DNA of 55,694 nucleotides, taken from Oscillospiraceae bacterium. Lineage in GTDB: Bacteria; Bacillota; Clostridia; Oscillospirales; Ruminococcaceae. The notes below the pieces were generated by a model. The model saw only the letters and a program-made list of their open reading frames with translations. It searched no databases and was not told the DNA's origin. The translations under genes and the position numbers were made by a program. Shown piece after piece: positions 1-8,061 of the stretch (position 1 is the first letter of the stretch; each line of letters starts with the position of its first letter). The stretch spans positions 1 to 55,694 of the forward strand of contig JAGALZ010000041.1 of the NCBI GenBank assembly GCA_017848055.1, given 5' to 3'.

Positions 1-28
1 GCTTTAGGTGTCCGTACCTTTTAGACAT
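1..28 (-). CDS. Start of a transposase-like gene, truncated by the window edge
   Basis: An ATG at 28 on the minus strand opens a frame reading MSKRYGHLK before it leaves the window. A GGAGG ribosome-binding site lies 7 bases upstream. Several transposase families begin this way: IS30-type proteins often start with K-Y-x-H-L, and IS3-type OrfA proteins with MSKR. Nine residues cannot settle the family. The flanking 80 bases look like an insertion-sequence end with a hairpin over the ribosome-binding site, which supports a transposase. The rest of the gene lies outside the window. Confidence 0.4.
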
Positions 29-34
29 AAAAAT

Positions 35-71
35 CCCTCCTATGGTTTTCTTTTATTATACCATAGGAGGG
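35..71 (-). promoter_or_regulatory. Hairpin sequestering the transposase ribosome-binding site
   Basis: CCCTCCTATGGT (35-46) and ACCATAGGAGGG (60-71) form a perfect 12-bp stem. On the minus strand the 3' arm contains the GGAGG ribosome-binding site of the gene starting at 28. A -10-like TATAAT (minus strand, 60-55) falls at the edge of the loop. A transcript entering from outside would carry both arms and hide the site, while one starting inside would lack the 5' arm. Such read-through protection is known in several insertion sequences; here it is inferred from position. No convincing -35 was found. Confidence 0.5.
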
Positions 72-110
72 GACCTTTTTTCTATTGTCCGTTTTTACTG
101 GACCTGTGCA

Positions 111-278
111 CCCCTTACAAAGACTTTTAATATGATTTCAGCCCCATAGGGTACCTATCACAGTCTTGAGAAATCCAAAACATTCTCCTGATGTGTACCC
201 TATGGGGCTGAAATTTATAACAAAAGTTTTAGGAAAGGAGTTTGAGGAACAACCCTTTTTCAAAAGGGTTTTCCTCAA
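111..278 (+). repeat. Three-hairpin element, copy 1 (one outer hairpin missing)
   Basis: The centre is CAGCCCCATAGGGTA ... TACCCTATGGGGCTG with a loop of about 42 bases. On one side lies CCCCTTACAAAGACTTTT, and on the other AAAAGTTTTAGGAAAGGAG followed by a hairpin with AACCCTTTTT and AAAAGGGTT arms (near 250-270). Related copies are at 26422-26630, 46077-46253 and 47780-47985. The expected G/C-rich outer hairpin is absent where the insertion-sequence end abuts. The remaining outer hairpin sits just after the cotH-like gene and could terminate its transcription. Confidence 0.75.
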
Positions 279-312
279 TAGTACACGTATACCCTATGTA
301 TGGGTAGAGTAC

Positions 313-1932
313 TTATTGACCGAACTGGGAATTCATGAACTCGACACGTTTTGAGAGCCAATCGGCGAGGTAGTCGGCGGCTTCGGAGTGTGTTTTACAC
401 TTAGCGGCGCCGTGGGCGAGTTCATTTTTGAAAGAGTCGTTATTTTTGATATTATTCCACTTATCGTAGTTACGGTCGAAGGCGGGAGCGAGGCTTGAAG
501 CGTCGTCTGTCACTGATTTAATCGCACGCTCGAAAACTCCGTCGCTGTATGCGGTCTGCCATTTTTCCTTAACGATTTCGAGGTACCAGTCCTCATACAT
601 TAAAACTGCGAGCCAAGGATTTACTGTGTAGTACTCTCCGCCGTTAACATCGGGGACGATATTTGCGGCATAGAAGCCCTTTCCGTTTGCGCATCTGTCC
701 TTGTTACCCATAGCGGAGTCGAAGTCCCAGGGGGCGGTGAAGGTGAGCTTTTTGTTGCCGTTTTCGCCGAAGTCTGCGGACATAAAGAAGCTTGACCAGT
801 AGATATCGGCATCGCAGGTAAGCTCGCTTATAAGATAAAGCGAAGCAAGCGAATTTACGTCAACAACCTTTTCAACTGCCTCTCTCGGAGTAAGCGATGA
901 CTCGACGAGTGCCGAGTAGTCTGAGTTGAACTCGTATGCCTTGTCGTTGTAGGCTGCCTCATACATAATTGTATAGACACCGTTCACAAAGCCTGCGATG
1001 AAATCTCTCTGCTCCTCGGAATAGATGTCGCTCTTGATAGTAATGCCGACGTTTTTCTTGCCTCTGCCCATGCAGGTTATGGTTTTTCCGCTGCCGCCGT
1101 TTCCGTCGTAAGGCACGAGTGGAGCGTTGTCAACGTAGTCAACGAAGAACTGCTGAAGCTCGGGCTCATTATAATAGTAGCCGTCAAATTCCATAAAGTA
1201 GCCGATATCGGTGCCCGTATAGTCCTGCTCGGCTTCGGTTATATTGACACGGCTTTCGTTAATCTGCTGATACTCGCAAAGCAGGTAAACGCCCCAATAA
1301 TTGCCGTTTATGTACACCTCAACAAACTCGGCATCGGAGCAGTAGAGGTTGTCCTTCGCAACAATTTCACGGGCAATATCGAGTGCCGTTTTGTTTCTGA
1401 GCATCGATGCGTCCTTGTACTCTGCCATCAAAAGCCAGTTCTTAGCCGCAGCGCCGTCATTGAGAGAAAGCATACTCTGCTTTTCCTCGAACTTTATACG
1501 AAATGCCTTCTTGTCATAGGTTGTTGTCCAGTTGCCTCTTACCTTGACCTGTGCGGAAACATCGGACAAAAGCTCGGTGCCGTCGGTGTCGCTGAGCTTA
1601 ATGGTGCAGTCCTCGTAGTAAGGCTCGGGTGGCATTACATACCCCGGAGTCCAGGTTGCAATCTGGCTTGAAACGTGGGGTGCAACCGGCTTTGTAGCAA
1701 AATCGATTGCATTCTTGTCCTCGCTTACCGTATCGATTGAGAGGACGGGCATGACATTTTCACCCGCAGGGATGTCGGGCTGTGAAGTCTGCGAGCTGTC
1801 GGATGTGCTGTCAGAGCTCTGCTGTGAGCTTTCGGGAACAGAGGAGCTGTCACCCGACGAGCAGGCGGTTATGGTGAGCGCCATCAGACTGCACAGCGAA
1901 ATTGACAGAAGTTTTGAGAGTAGCTTTTTCAT
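313..1932 (-). CDS. CotH-family lipoprotein (secreted protein-kinase-like)
   Basis: The 539-residue protein has a lipoprotein signal peptide ending LTITAC, then a Ser/Asp-rich linker (about residues 25-55), then a CotH-type domain. Recognisable CotH segments are KAFRIKFEE, KNWLLMAEYKDASMLRNK, EVYINGNYWGVYLLCEY and APWDFDSAMGNK. CotH proteins are atypical kinases that phosphorylate spore-coat proteins in Bacillus; in Ruminococcus relatives CotH modules also occur in secreted cellulosome-associated proteins. The DFD motif expected for metal and ATP binding is present. A CGGAGA site precedes the ATG at 1932. The target is unknown, and the lipobox places it on the outer face of the membrane. Confidence 0.85.
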   Translation of the reverse strand: MKKLLSKLLSISLCSLMALTITACSSGDSSSVPESSQQSSDSTSDSSQTSQPDIPAGENVMPVLSIDTVSEDKNAIDFATKPVAPHVSSQIATWTPGYVMPPEPYYEDCTIKLSDTDGTELLSDVSAQVKVRGNWTTTYDKKAFRIKFEEKQSMLSLNDGAAAKNWLLMAEYKDASMLRNKTALDIAREIVAKDNLYCSDAEFVEVYINGNYWGVYLLCEYQQINESRVNITEAEQDYTGTDIGYFMEFDGYYYNEPELQQFFVDYVDNAPLVPYDGNGGSGKTITCMGRGKKNVGITIKSDIYSEEQRDFIAGFVNGVYTIMYEAAYNDKAYEFNSDYSALVESSLTPREAVEKVVDVNSLASLYLISELTCDADIYWSSFFMSADFGENGNKKLTFTAPWDFDSAMGNKDRCANGKGFYAANIVPDVNGGEYYTVNPWLAVLMYEDWYLEIVKEKWQTAYSDGVFERAIKSVTDDASSLAPAFDRNYDKWNNIKNNDSFKNELAHGAAKCKTHSEAADYLADWLSKRVEFMNSQFGQ

Positions 1933-1972
1933 GGGATTTCTCCGTTTCGTAAAATATTTACCGTTGTGATGT

Positions 1973-2001
1973 ATTATATCACAATACTTTTTGTTTTACA
2001 A
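1973..2001 (-). promoter_or_regulatory. Promoter of the CotH lipoprotein gene
   Basis: On the minus strand TTGTAA (2001-1996) and TATAAT (1978-1973) are separated by 17 bases, about 40 bases upstream of the start codon. This is a near-consensus sigma-A promoter. Confidence 0.6.
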
Positions 2002-2029
2002 GACTAATGCTTGCTTGTGTCATTCAGCC

Positions 2030-2606
2030 ACAAAAACTGTTACACATTCAAGGGTACAAACCAAAAGCCCCGATAATGAGAGCTTTTCTTTATAACGTCG
2101 GGCAGAATTTCTTTGAAATTCTGCAAGCCCACCCTCGCACCATGCGAGAGCTGAAAATGCAATCGGGTGGGCATCTTGAGGGGGCTATGATAACTTTTGA
2201 GTGCTTGCTCACCCTGAGGGGGGGACAAACGCCCAGCGTTAGGCTGGCTCGCCGTATGCGAAGAGCAAGGGCGAGGACTTGATTTCTTTTGGTACTTTTC
2301 TGTATTAAGACAGAAAAGTACTTTAATTTCTCTTTATCAAGAAAGAAAATTGCATTGCTCCTCCAAGGCGGTGTTTCTGTACTTCTCTCTTAAAAGAGAA
2401 GTACCAAGAGTTCAAGAATTCAAAACTCACTCAGTCGTGAGCTTTTGAATTCGAAAATAAACCTACCAAGAAACTCTCTCAACGTTTTTGTTGGCGTGCC
2501 TTTTTAAGCCTCACACCTCTCGTCCTCGTCACAGCCTCCGTCAAACTTTTTCTGCGTCGGAACACAAAAACTGTTGTCGCCTTCAAGGGTACGAAAAAGT
2601 GTCGAT
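2030..2606. repeat. Mosaic hairpin repeat block A
   Basis: This gap of about 700 bases holds no credible gene but is packed with hairpins shared with other gaps. Examples are GCAGAATTT/AAATTCTGC (2102-2124), GTACTTTTCTG/CAGAAAAGTAC (2292-2321), GTACTTCTCT/AGAGAAGTAC (2379-2404) and GAATTCAAAA/CTTTTGAATTC (2416-2452). Non-hairpin boxes include GCCCAGCGTTAGGCTGGC and AAAAACTGTT...TTCAAGGGTAC, the latter at both ends of the block. Open frames here translate the repeat and recur in both orientations elsewhere, so they are not annotated. Confidence 0.85.
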
Positions 2607-2629
2607 GCATTCCTGCTTCAAATCGCCTT

Positions 2630-4891
2630 TTACTGATTTGTGATATCGGAGCAATTGTGCATCGTCTTAACGACCTCGTCCATGAGGTCGGGAGTTTTCT
2701 GCTTCTTGTCAAGAGAAACAAAGAAGTGCGGTTTTTCTCCGTCCTTGAACTGGATACGGTTTTTGTACATCTGAGAAAGCGCCGTAATCTGCTCAACCGT
2801 CGGCGACTTGACATAGAAGTAAACCTTGTCTGCACGCTGTGCGATTTCCGAAATACCGAGCCTTGAAGCCATATTTCTTATGAGAGCAACCTGCACAAGT
2901 CCGACAACCGACTTCGGCGGGTCACCGTATCTGTCGATAAGCTCGTCGATAACGTCCATCGAATCGCTCTCGCTGGTGATTGCGGCAATTCTGCGGTATG
3001 CATCGATTCGCTGTGCGGCACTTTCGATATACTTTTCGGGAATATAAGCGTTTATAGAAACGTCAACAAGGCAGTCCTCGCTGGTTGTCGGTATTTCCTC
3101 GCCCTTGACCTTTGCGACGGCCTCGCTCAGAAGCCTCATATACATCTCGTAGCCGACCGCTTCCATGTGGCCGTGCTGTTTTCCGCTGAGAACTGAGCCT
3201 GCGCCTCTGATTTCAAGGTCACGAAGCGCAATCCTGAAACCCGAACCGAACTGCGTAAACTCCCTGATTGCGTTGAGTCTTTTGGTTGCAACCTCGGAGA
3301 GCGACTTTCCACGTCTGAAGGTAAAGTAGGCAAACGCACGGCGGTTTGACCTTCCGACACGTCCACGGAGCTGGTAGAGCTGTGAAAGCCCGAGTCTGTC
3401 GGCATCCTCGATAATGAGAGTGTTCACGTTTGCAACGTCAACTCCCGTTTCGATAATCGTCGTGCAGATAAGCACGTCAAGCTCGTTGTCGATAAGCTGA
3501 CGCCAGATTTCCGAGAGCTGTTTTTCGTCAATCTGCCCGTGTGCAACACCTATTCTTGCCTCGGGGAGAAGCCTCTGGAGCTTGTCTGCACACTGGTAGA
3601 TGCTGTCAATTCTGTTGTGAATATAATAGACCTGACCGCCACGGCGAAGCTCCTTTGCAATAGCCTGGGCGATAACTGCGTCGTTATGCTCGATAACGTA
3701 GGTCTGGACGGGGTATCTGTCCTGCGGTGGCTCCTCGATGACCGACATATCCCTGATTCCGCTCATTGCCATATTGAGCGTTCTCGGGATAGGTGTTGCC
3801 GAAAGCGTAAGCATATCAATTCCCGCAAACATCTCCTTGAAGCGTTCCTTGTGCTTTACGCCGAAGCGCTGTTCCTCGTCGATTATCGCAAGTCCCAAAT
3901 CCTTGAACTCTATGTCCTTCTGGACAAGGCGGTGTGTGCCGATGACGATATCCACCTCGCCCGTTTTAAGCTTTTTGAGGATTTCCTTCTGCTGCTTGGG
4001 TGTTCTGAAACGTGACAGAAGCTCGATTGTTACGGGGAAATGCTCGAAGCGTCTTATTGCCGACTGGTAGTGCTGCCATGCCAGAACGGTTGTAGGCACC
4101 AAAATTGCACACTGCTTTGAATCCAGCACGCACTTGAACGCCGCACGGAGTGCGACCTCGGTTTTTCCAAAGCCTACGTCTCCGCACAGGAGTCTGTCCA
4201 TAGGCACAGACTTTTGCATATCGTACTTTATTTCCTCGGCACTTCGCAGCTGGTCGTCGGTTTCTCTGTACTCGAATCTTTCCTCGAAATCACGCTGCCA
4301 GTCGTTGTCGCCCGAGAACGCAAAGCCCTTTGCCATCTGTCTTTTTGCGTAAAGCTCGATAAGCTCCTGAGCCATATCCTCGACGGCTTTTTTCGCTCTC
4401 TGCTTTGTGTTTTTCCACTCTGCCGTGCCGAGCTTGTTGAGCTTTATATTGTCTTCCTGCCCTGCTCCTATATATCTTGAAAGCAGGTCAAGCTGTGTTA
4501 CGGGGACGTACAGCACCTCACTGCCGTGATACTTTACGGTGATGTAGTCCTTTGTTACGTTGTTTTTCTCAATTTTCGTAATTCCCGAAAACTTTCCGAT
4601 GCCGTACATCGAGTGTACCACATAGTCGCCGGGGGTGATATCCGAAAGGCTCTTTATTTCGTCGCCCTTCTTGTGACGCTTTATCTTGTGGCGGGTTTTG
4701 GTGGTTTTAATCTGAGTTAAAAGTGCAAGCTTTGCGTCGGGGTATTCAAAGCCGCCCGACACGCTTCCTGCTCTTACATAGACCATTCCCTCGGAGAGCG
4801 GCGAGTCGTCCTTTAAAAGCTCGGCGGAAATTCCTTCCTCACGAAGGTCGGAAACGAGTATTGACTCGGTTTTTTCACTTCCGCCCAGCAC
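2630..4891 (-). CDS. mfd: Mfd transcription-repair coupling factor, C-terminal part after an in-frame TAG
   Basis: This frame continues the same gene as 4931-6103; the two are in register and separated only by a TAG codon and 13 sense codons. It carries the RNA-polymerase-interacting domain (GDYVVHSMYGIGKF, VLYVPVTQLDLL), the translocase motifs GDVGFGKT (Walker A), DEEQRFG, SATPIPRTL and RLGLSQLYQLRGRVGR, and the C-terminal autoinhibitory domain. Mfd removes RNA polymerase stalled at lesions and recruits UvrA. The first possible start, GTG at 4891, has no obvious ribosome-binding site and falls within the linker. If the TAG is real and not suppressed, this half is probably untranslated or poorly translated. 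Confidence 0.9.
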   Translation of the reverse strand: MLGGSEKTESILVSDLREEGISAELLKDDSPLSEGMVYVRAGSVSGGFEYPDAKLALLTQIKTTKTRHKIKRHKKGDEIKSLSDITPGDYVVHSMYGIGKFSGITKIEKNNVTKDYITVKYHGSEVLYVPVTQLDLLSRYIGAGQEDNIKLNKLGTAEWKNTKQRAKKAVEDMAQELIELYAKRQMAKGFAFSGDNDWQRDFEERFEYRETDDQLRSAEEIKYDMQKSVPMDRLLCGDVGFGKTEVALRAAFKCVLDSKQCAILVPTTVLAWQHYQSAIRRFEHFPVTIELLSRFRTPKQQKEILKKLKTGEVDIVIGTHRLVQKDIEFKDLGLAIIDEEQRFGVKHKERFKEMFAGIDMLTLSATPIPRTLNMAMSGIRDMSVIEEPPQDRYPVQTYVIEHNDAVIAQAIAKELRRGGQVYYIHNRIDSIYQCADKLQRLLPEARIGVAHGQIDEKQLSEIWRQLIDNELDVLICTTIIETGVDVANVNTLIIEDADRLGLSQLYQLRGRVGRSNRRAFAYFTFRRGKSLSEVATKRLNAIREFTQFGSGFRIALRDLEIRGAGSVLSGKQHGHMEAVGYEMYMRLLSEAVAKVKGEEIPTTSEDCLVDVSINAYIPEKYIESAAQRIDAYRRIAAITSESDSMDVIDELIDRYGDPPKSVVGLVQVALIRNMASRLGISEIAQRADKVYFYVKSPTVEQITALSQMYKNRIQFKDGEKPHFFVSLDKKQKTPDLMDEVVKTMHNCSDITNQ

Positions 4892-4930
4892 AACGCAGCA
4901 GTAGCCCTGCTTTGTGAGGGATGAAAGCTC

Positions 4931-6103
4931 CTACTTTAAGTGCTTTAAGTCGCCGCCCCAGCCCGATGTCTGGAAGCAGGCGGCATTTATAAGCTTTTTG
5001 AGCTTTATGTCGCTGTGTCCACGCATAAAGGTGTCGAGGTATATAAGTCTTTCCTGCGATGCCCGAAACGCAAGGTCTGCTTCTTCCAAATAAAAGCCCT
5101 CAAGCTCGGGACACAGAAGCCCGTCCTCGTAGAGGATTTTGAGGTCCTCGGAGAGCTGTCCGAGGAAACCCTTTGCCTTTTCACGGCAGTTTGAAAGCTC
5201 GGAAAAGCAGATAATGCTGTCCTTGAAATAGTCGGTAATGCACTCTGTTTCGGGGTATGCGAGTGCGTAATATTTGTCGGCGTGCGAGAGGGTGATTCCG
5301 CTTTTTACAAGCTCTATGTCGGCAAAAATGTGCTCTTTGATTTTGTCTGCACGCTTGCCTTTTGCACGGCTGGCAACCCCTTCAAGCTGTGAAGCGAAGA
5401 TTTCTTTTGACGGAAAAATTATCTCGTTTGCGGGGCAGACACGGACAAAGTCCACCTGCTCGGCACGTCTTTGCGACTGGGTATCAAAAAGCGAGATGCT
5501 GTCGACCTCGTCTCCCCACAGCTCAATTCTCACAGGTGACGGCTCGTTGACAGGGAAAATGTCGATAATTCCGCCACGGACAGAAAACTGCGCCGCACCC
5601 TCTGTCTGCTCGGCTCGTGTATAGCCTGATGCGACGAGAAGAGAGGTGAGCTTTTCCGGGTTTATTGTGTCGCCCTGCCTGATTTCGAAGCTGTATTTAT
5701 TGAGTGCCCAGCGTGGGATACAAGCCTGCAATGCGCCCTCGATACTTGCGACCATTACCTTGCAGGATTTGTAGAGGATTTTAGAAAGTGCGCAGATTCG
5801 CTCCTGCTCGTATTCCTTTGAGGCTCCCTCGGTATGTGCGAAGGTGTAGTCCTTTGCTGGGTAGAAGCAGGCAATTTCCTCTGTTGCAAGCTCGTTTATG
5901 TCGGTAACAAAGCGCCTTGCGGCAGGTTCGTCGTCGCAGATTACGAGGACGTTTCCGAGTCTTGAAAGTCCCAATACCGTCTGCGACTTGTGGATATTGT
6001 ACACGCCGGTGAGTGACAAAGGTGTATGGCCCTTGAGCACGGCGGTTTTAAGCTCCCGATAAAACGGAAGACAATCGCAGATGCGATAAAAGATGTTGTT
6101 CAT
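4931..6103 (-). CDS. mfd: Mfd, N-terminal part, ending at an in-frame TAG
   Basis: The 390 residues match the UvrB-like N-terminal domains of Mfd (for example FSVRGGIIDIFPVNEPSPVRIELWGDEVDSI, seen in pieces around residues 170-205), which bind UvrA. The frame stops at TAG (4933-4931) inside the linker sequence DLKHLK-stop-ELSS. Beyond it the same frame runs on for a further 766 codons to a natural TAA. The complete reading (1,157 codons including the TAG) has the usual family length, so this is one nonsense change and not a frameshift. A GGAGG lies 12 bases before the ATG at 6103. The gene follows pth, the common Firmicute order. Confidence 0.9.
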   Translation of the reverse strand: MNNIFYRICDCLPFYRELKTAVLKGHTPLSLTGVYNIHKSQTVLGLSRLGNVLVICDDEPAARRFVTDINELATEEIACFYPAKDYTFAHTEGASKEYEQERICALSKILYKSCKVMVASIEGALQACIPRWALNKYSFEIRQGDTINPEKLTSLLVASGYTRAEQTEGAAQFSVRGGIIDIFPVNEPSPVRIELWGDEVDSISLFDTQSQRRAEQVDFVRVCPANEIIFPSKEIFASQLEGVASRAKGKRADKIKEHIFADIELVKSGITLSHADKYYALAYPETECITDYFKDSIICFSELSNCREKAKGFLGQLSEDLKILYEDGLLCPELEGFYLEEADLAFRASQERLIYLDTFMRGHSDIKLKKLINAACFQTSGWGGDLKHLK

Positions 6104-6144
6104 AGCTTTGGCTTTCCTCCTTGACTATTCTGAAACGACAACAC

Positions 6145-6168
6145 GGGCCGGACAGCTGCTGTCGGCCC
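6145..6168. repeat. GC-rich palindrome between pth and mfd
   Basis: GGGCCGGACAG and CTGTCGGCCC form an imperfect stem around a short loop in the gap of about 115 bases between pth and mfd. No U-tract follows on the minus strand, so it does not look like a terminator. It may stabilise or process the pth-mfd transcript; this is a guess from position. Confidence 0.4.
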
Positions 6169-6217
6169 TGGGATTATATTTTTCTTATGGTTTGTGAGAT
6201 ACCGATGCTTGGGCTCA

Positions 6218-6850
6218 CTACGAGTTATACAGATTCATTGCCTTGTCGGTGTCACCCGAAACGATAAGCTGTACAGCCTCGACAGCCTTCTTTGCCGCCT
6301 CGTCGATGAGCTTTCTTTCGCTCTCTGTAAATCTTGAAAGCACCCAATCTGCGAGGTTATAGTCGGGGTGTGGCTTCTTTCCGACACCCATTTTTACTCT
6401 GGGGAAGTCCTGGCTTCCCGTTAATGCTATGATGCTTTTGATGCCATTATGACCGCCGTCCGAGCCTTTTCTGCGTATTCTGAGCTTTGACGGCTCGAGT
6501 GAAATATCGTCATAGATGACAATCAGCTTCTGTGGCGGTACTTTATAAAACTGCATTGCCTCAGCAATCGCCTCTCCGCTGTTGTTCATATAGGTAGTAG
6601 GCTTCATCACAAGGCAACGCTTGCCGTTTATCATGACATCTGCATACATTGACTTGAATTTTGCTCTTTCACATTTTACGCCGAGCTTTTCGCAAAGTGC
6701 ATCAACGGCGATAAAGCCTGCGTTGTGACGTGTGTCCTCGTAGGTAACGCCGGGGTTTCCGAGTCCTGCGATGATATATTCGACCTTACCGGTCGGAGCA
6801 TTCTGGCTGTTCTTTGCAGACAGCTCCTTTAATTTTTCAAATATACTCAA
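6218..6850 (-). CDS. pth: Peptidyl-tRNA hydrolase
   Basis: Pth cleaves the ester bond of peptidyl-tRNAs released from stalled ribosomes. The family motifs are clear: IIAGLGNPG, TRHNAGF (catalytic His), KPTTYMNNSGE, YDDISLEP, GSDGGHNGIKS. The start chosen is TTG at 6850 (MSIFEKLKEL) because GGAGG lies 7 bases upstream. An upstream ATG at 6943 would add 31 residues translated from repeat DNA, and the same MLLEGGVWL artefact occurs before the YfhO gene. With the TTG start the protein is 210 residues, normal for the family. It ends in TAG. Confidence 0.93.
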   Translation of the reverse strand: MSIFEKLKELSAKNSQNAPTGKVEYIIAGLGNPGVTYEDTRHNAGFIAVDALCEKLGVKCERAKFKSMYADVMINGKRCLVMKPTTYMNNSGEAIAEAMQFYKVPPQKLIVIYDDISLEPSKLRIRRKGSDGGHNGIKSIIALTGSQDFPRVKMGVGKKPHPDYNLADWVLSRFTESERKLIDEAAKKAVEAVQLIVSGDTDKAMNLYNS

Positions 6851-6872
6851 GTTTATTCCTCCATCATTATTA

Positions 6873-7485
6873 AGCCAGCGTACCGCTGGACATGCCCACC
6901 TCGAAAATGTGAAGTAAAGCCAAACACCGCCTTCAAGGAGCAATGTCCTTTCTCTCTTGAAAGAGAAAGGACGAAAGAGTTCAAGCCCGTGAAACTCACT
7001 CGGCGTGAGCTTTCACGGTCGTTTTTTTAACCTACTAACGCCCTCGTAGGAAAGTTTTCGCTTAAGCAGTATAGAACACCTATCGGTAGGAGCGGAAAGT
7101 GCACCGACACTTTTTCGTACCCTTGAAGGCGACAACAGTTTTTGTGTACCGACGCTAATAAAGTTCGACGGAGTCTGTGGCGAGGACGAGGGGTGTTCAA
7201 TTTGAAAACACCGCTCATATGTGTATTTATGCTGACCGCAGCGACTCAGTAACTTTTTGTCAGCAGTCATTTATCGGAGCTGCAAAAGGCTCCAGCGGTA
7301 CGCTGGCAAAAACGTTGAGCGAGTTTCTTGGTAGGTTAATTCCGTTTCGGATTTTAAGAACACCGAAGGTGTTAAATCCGAAACAAGTTCTTCTTTACCA
7401 AGTCTTTCTTCTTTCAAGAAGAAAGCGTGGAGTAAAGAGAACACCTATCGGTAGGGCGAAGGCATAATTGCCTGTAGGGTGGTCT
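6873..7485. repeat. Mosaic hairpin repeat block B
   Basis: This gap between pth and the NUDIX gene is filled by repeat modules and ends within about 25 bases of the pth start codon. It contains a GTCCTTTCTC/GAGAAAGGAC hairpin, CCGTGAAACTCAC...GTGAGCTTTCACGG, the box CTACTAACGCCCTCGTAGG, AACACCTATCGGTAGG twice, and a box with GCTGACCGCAGCGACTCAGT followed by CAGCGGTACGCTGG that recurs at 21.37-21.45 kb. No gene is supported here. Confidence 0.85.
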
Positions 7486-7530
7486 TTATATTCCGATGCT
7501 TCGCTACAGATACGGCTGTACTGTTTTCCT

Positions 7531-8061
7531 TTACTTTACAAGGCTTGCCTTAATGAGGGCGAGCTGTGTCTTGGAGTCGGGAATTTTGTCCTGCATAACC
7601 ATCTCAACCGCCTCGGAAAGTGGCATTCTCACGACGTCGAGAAACTCGTCCTCGTCGAGCTTCTGCTCGGAAAAGCTAAGACCTGTTGCAAGGTACATAT
7701 ATATAACCTCTGTGTCGTAGGCAACAGTCGGGTAGAGTCTGCCGAGCGGAATAATCTTCTCGGCTGTGGCTCCAACCTCTTCCTTAAGCTCTCTGATACC
7801 GCACTCGAGTGGGTCCTCGCCTGCTTCTCGCTTGCCTGCGGGAACCTCTAAGAGCACATCTGAAAACGGATATCTGAACTGCTTTACCAGAAGCACGTCC
7901 CCGTTATCGCAAAGAGGCACGACGCACACTCCGCCCGAGTGGTGGACAACCTCACGGAAGGCATTTTCGCCGTTTTCAAGCTCTACGGTGTCCCTTGTAA
8001 CCTTCATTATTTTCCCGTCAAATATAAGCTCACTCGAAAGTGTTTTTTCACTAAGATGCAT
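7531..8061 (-). CDS. NUDIX hydrolase, ADP-ribose pyrophosphatase type
   Basis: The 176-residue protein carries the full NUDIX box, G-x5-E-x7-REUxEExGU, as GKREAGE...RELKEEVGA (about residues 96-118). The preceding LLVKQFRYPF and LLEVPAGK segments are typical of the NudF/ADP-ribose pyrophosphatase branch, which splits ADP-ribose to AMP and ribose 5-phosphate. The start codon overlaps the stop codon of the YfhO gene as TAATG, so the two are probably translationally coupled. The functional reason for pairing with a membrane glycosylation protein is not evident. Confidence 0.88.
   Translation of the reverse strand: MHLSEKTLSSELIFDGKIMKVTRDTVELENGENAFREVVHHSGGVCVVPLCDNGDVLLVKQFRYPFSDVLLEVPAGKREAGEDPLECGIRELKEEVGATAEKIIPLGRLYPTVAYDTEVIYMYLATGLSFSEQKLDEDEFLDVVRMPLSEAVEMVMQDKIPDSKTQLALIKASLVK

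Larger units (their letters stand above)
1..110 (-). mobile_element. Probable insertion-sequence end (left edge)
   Basis: The stretch joins a short transposase-like start (minus strand, from 28) to a terminal segment containing TGTCCGTTTTTACTGGACC (88-106). At about 110 this segment abuts the three-hairpin repeat at 111-278, which lacks the outer hairpin present in two of its three other copies. This is what insertion into that repeat would produce. The opposite end and target duplication are not visible, so the exact boundary and the family (IS30-like or IS3-like) are inferences. Confidence 0.4.

Noticed and set aside
2007..2282. Open frame MRAFLYNVGQNFFEILQAHP..., recurring at 43676-43882 and 50974-51237
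   Set aside because: It is the translation of the repeat modules, appears in opposite orientations, lacks a ribosome-binding site and spans several hairpins. Conservation is of DNA and not protein.
4931..4933. Complete reassignment of TAG to an amino acid
   Set aside because: Seven or more genes of normal family length in the window end in TAG, so it must act as a stop in most contexts.
6850..6943. Longer N-terminus for pth (and likewise for the YfhO gene, 10532-10628)
   Set aside because: Both extensions begin MLLEGGVWL from the same repeat module, while good Shine-Dalgarno sites precede the shorter starts.
7177..7467. Open frame containing SQQSFIGAAKGSSGTLAKT-like sequence, recurring at 21287-21484
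   Set aside because: Again repeat DNA read in frame. There is no start signal, and the N-terminal parts differ because the modules are joined differently.
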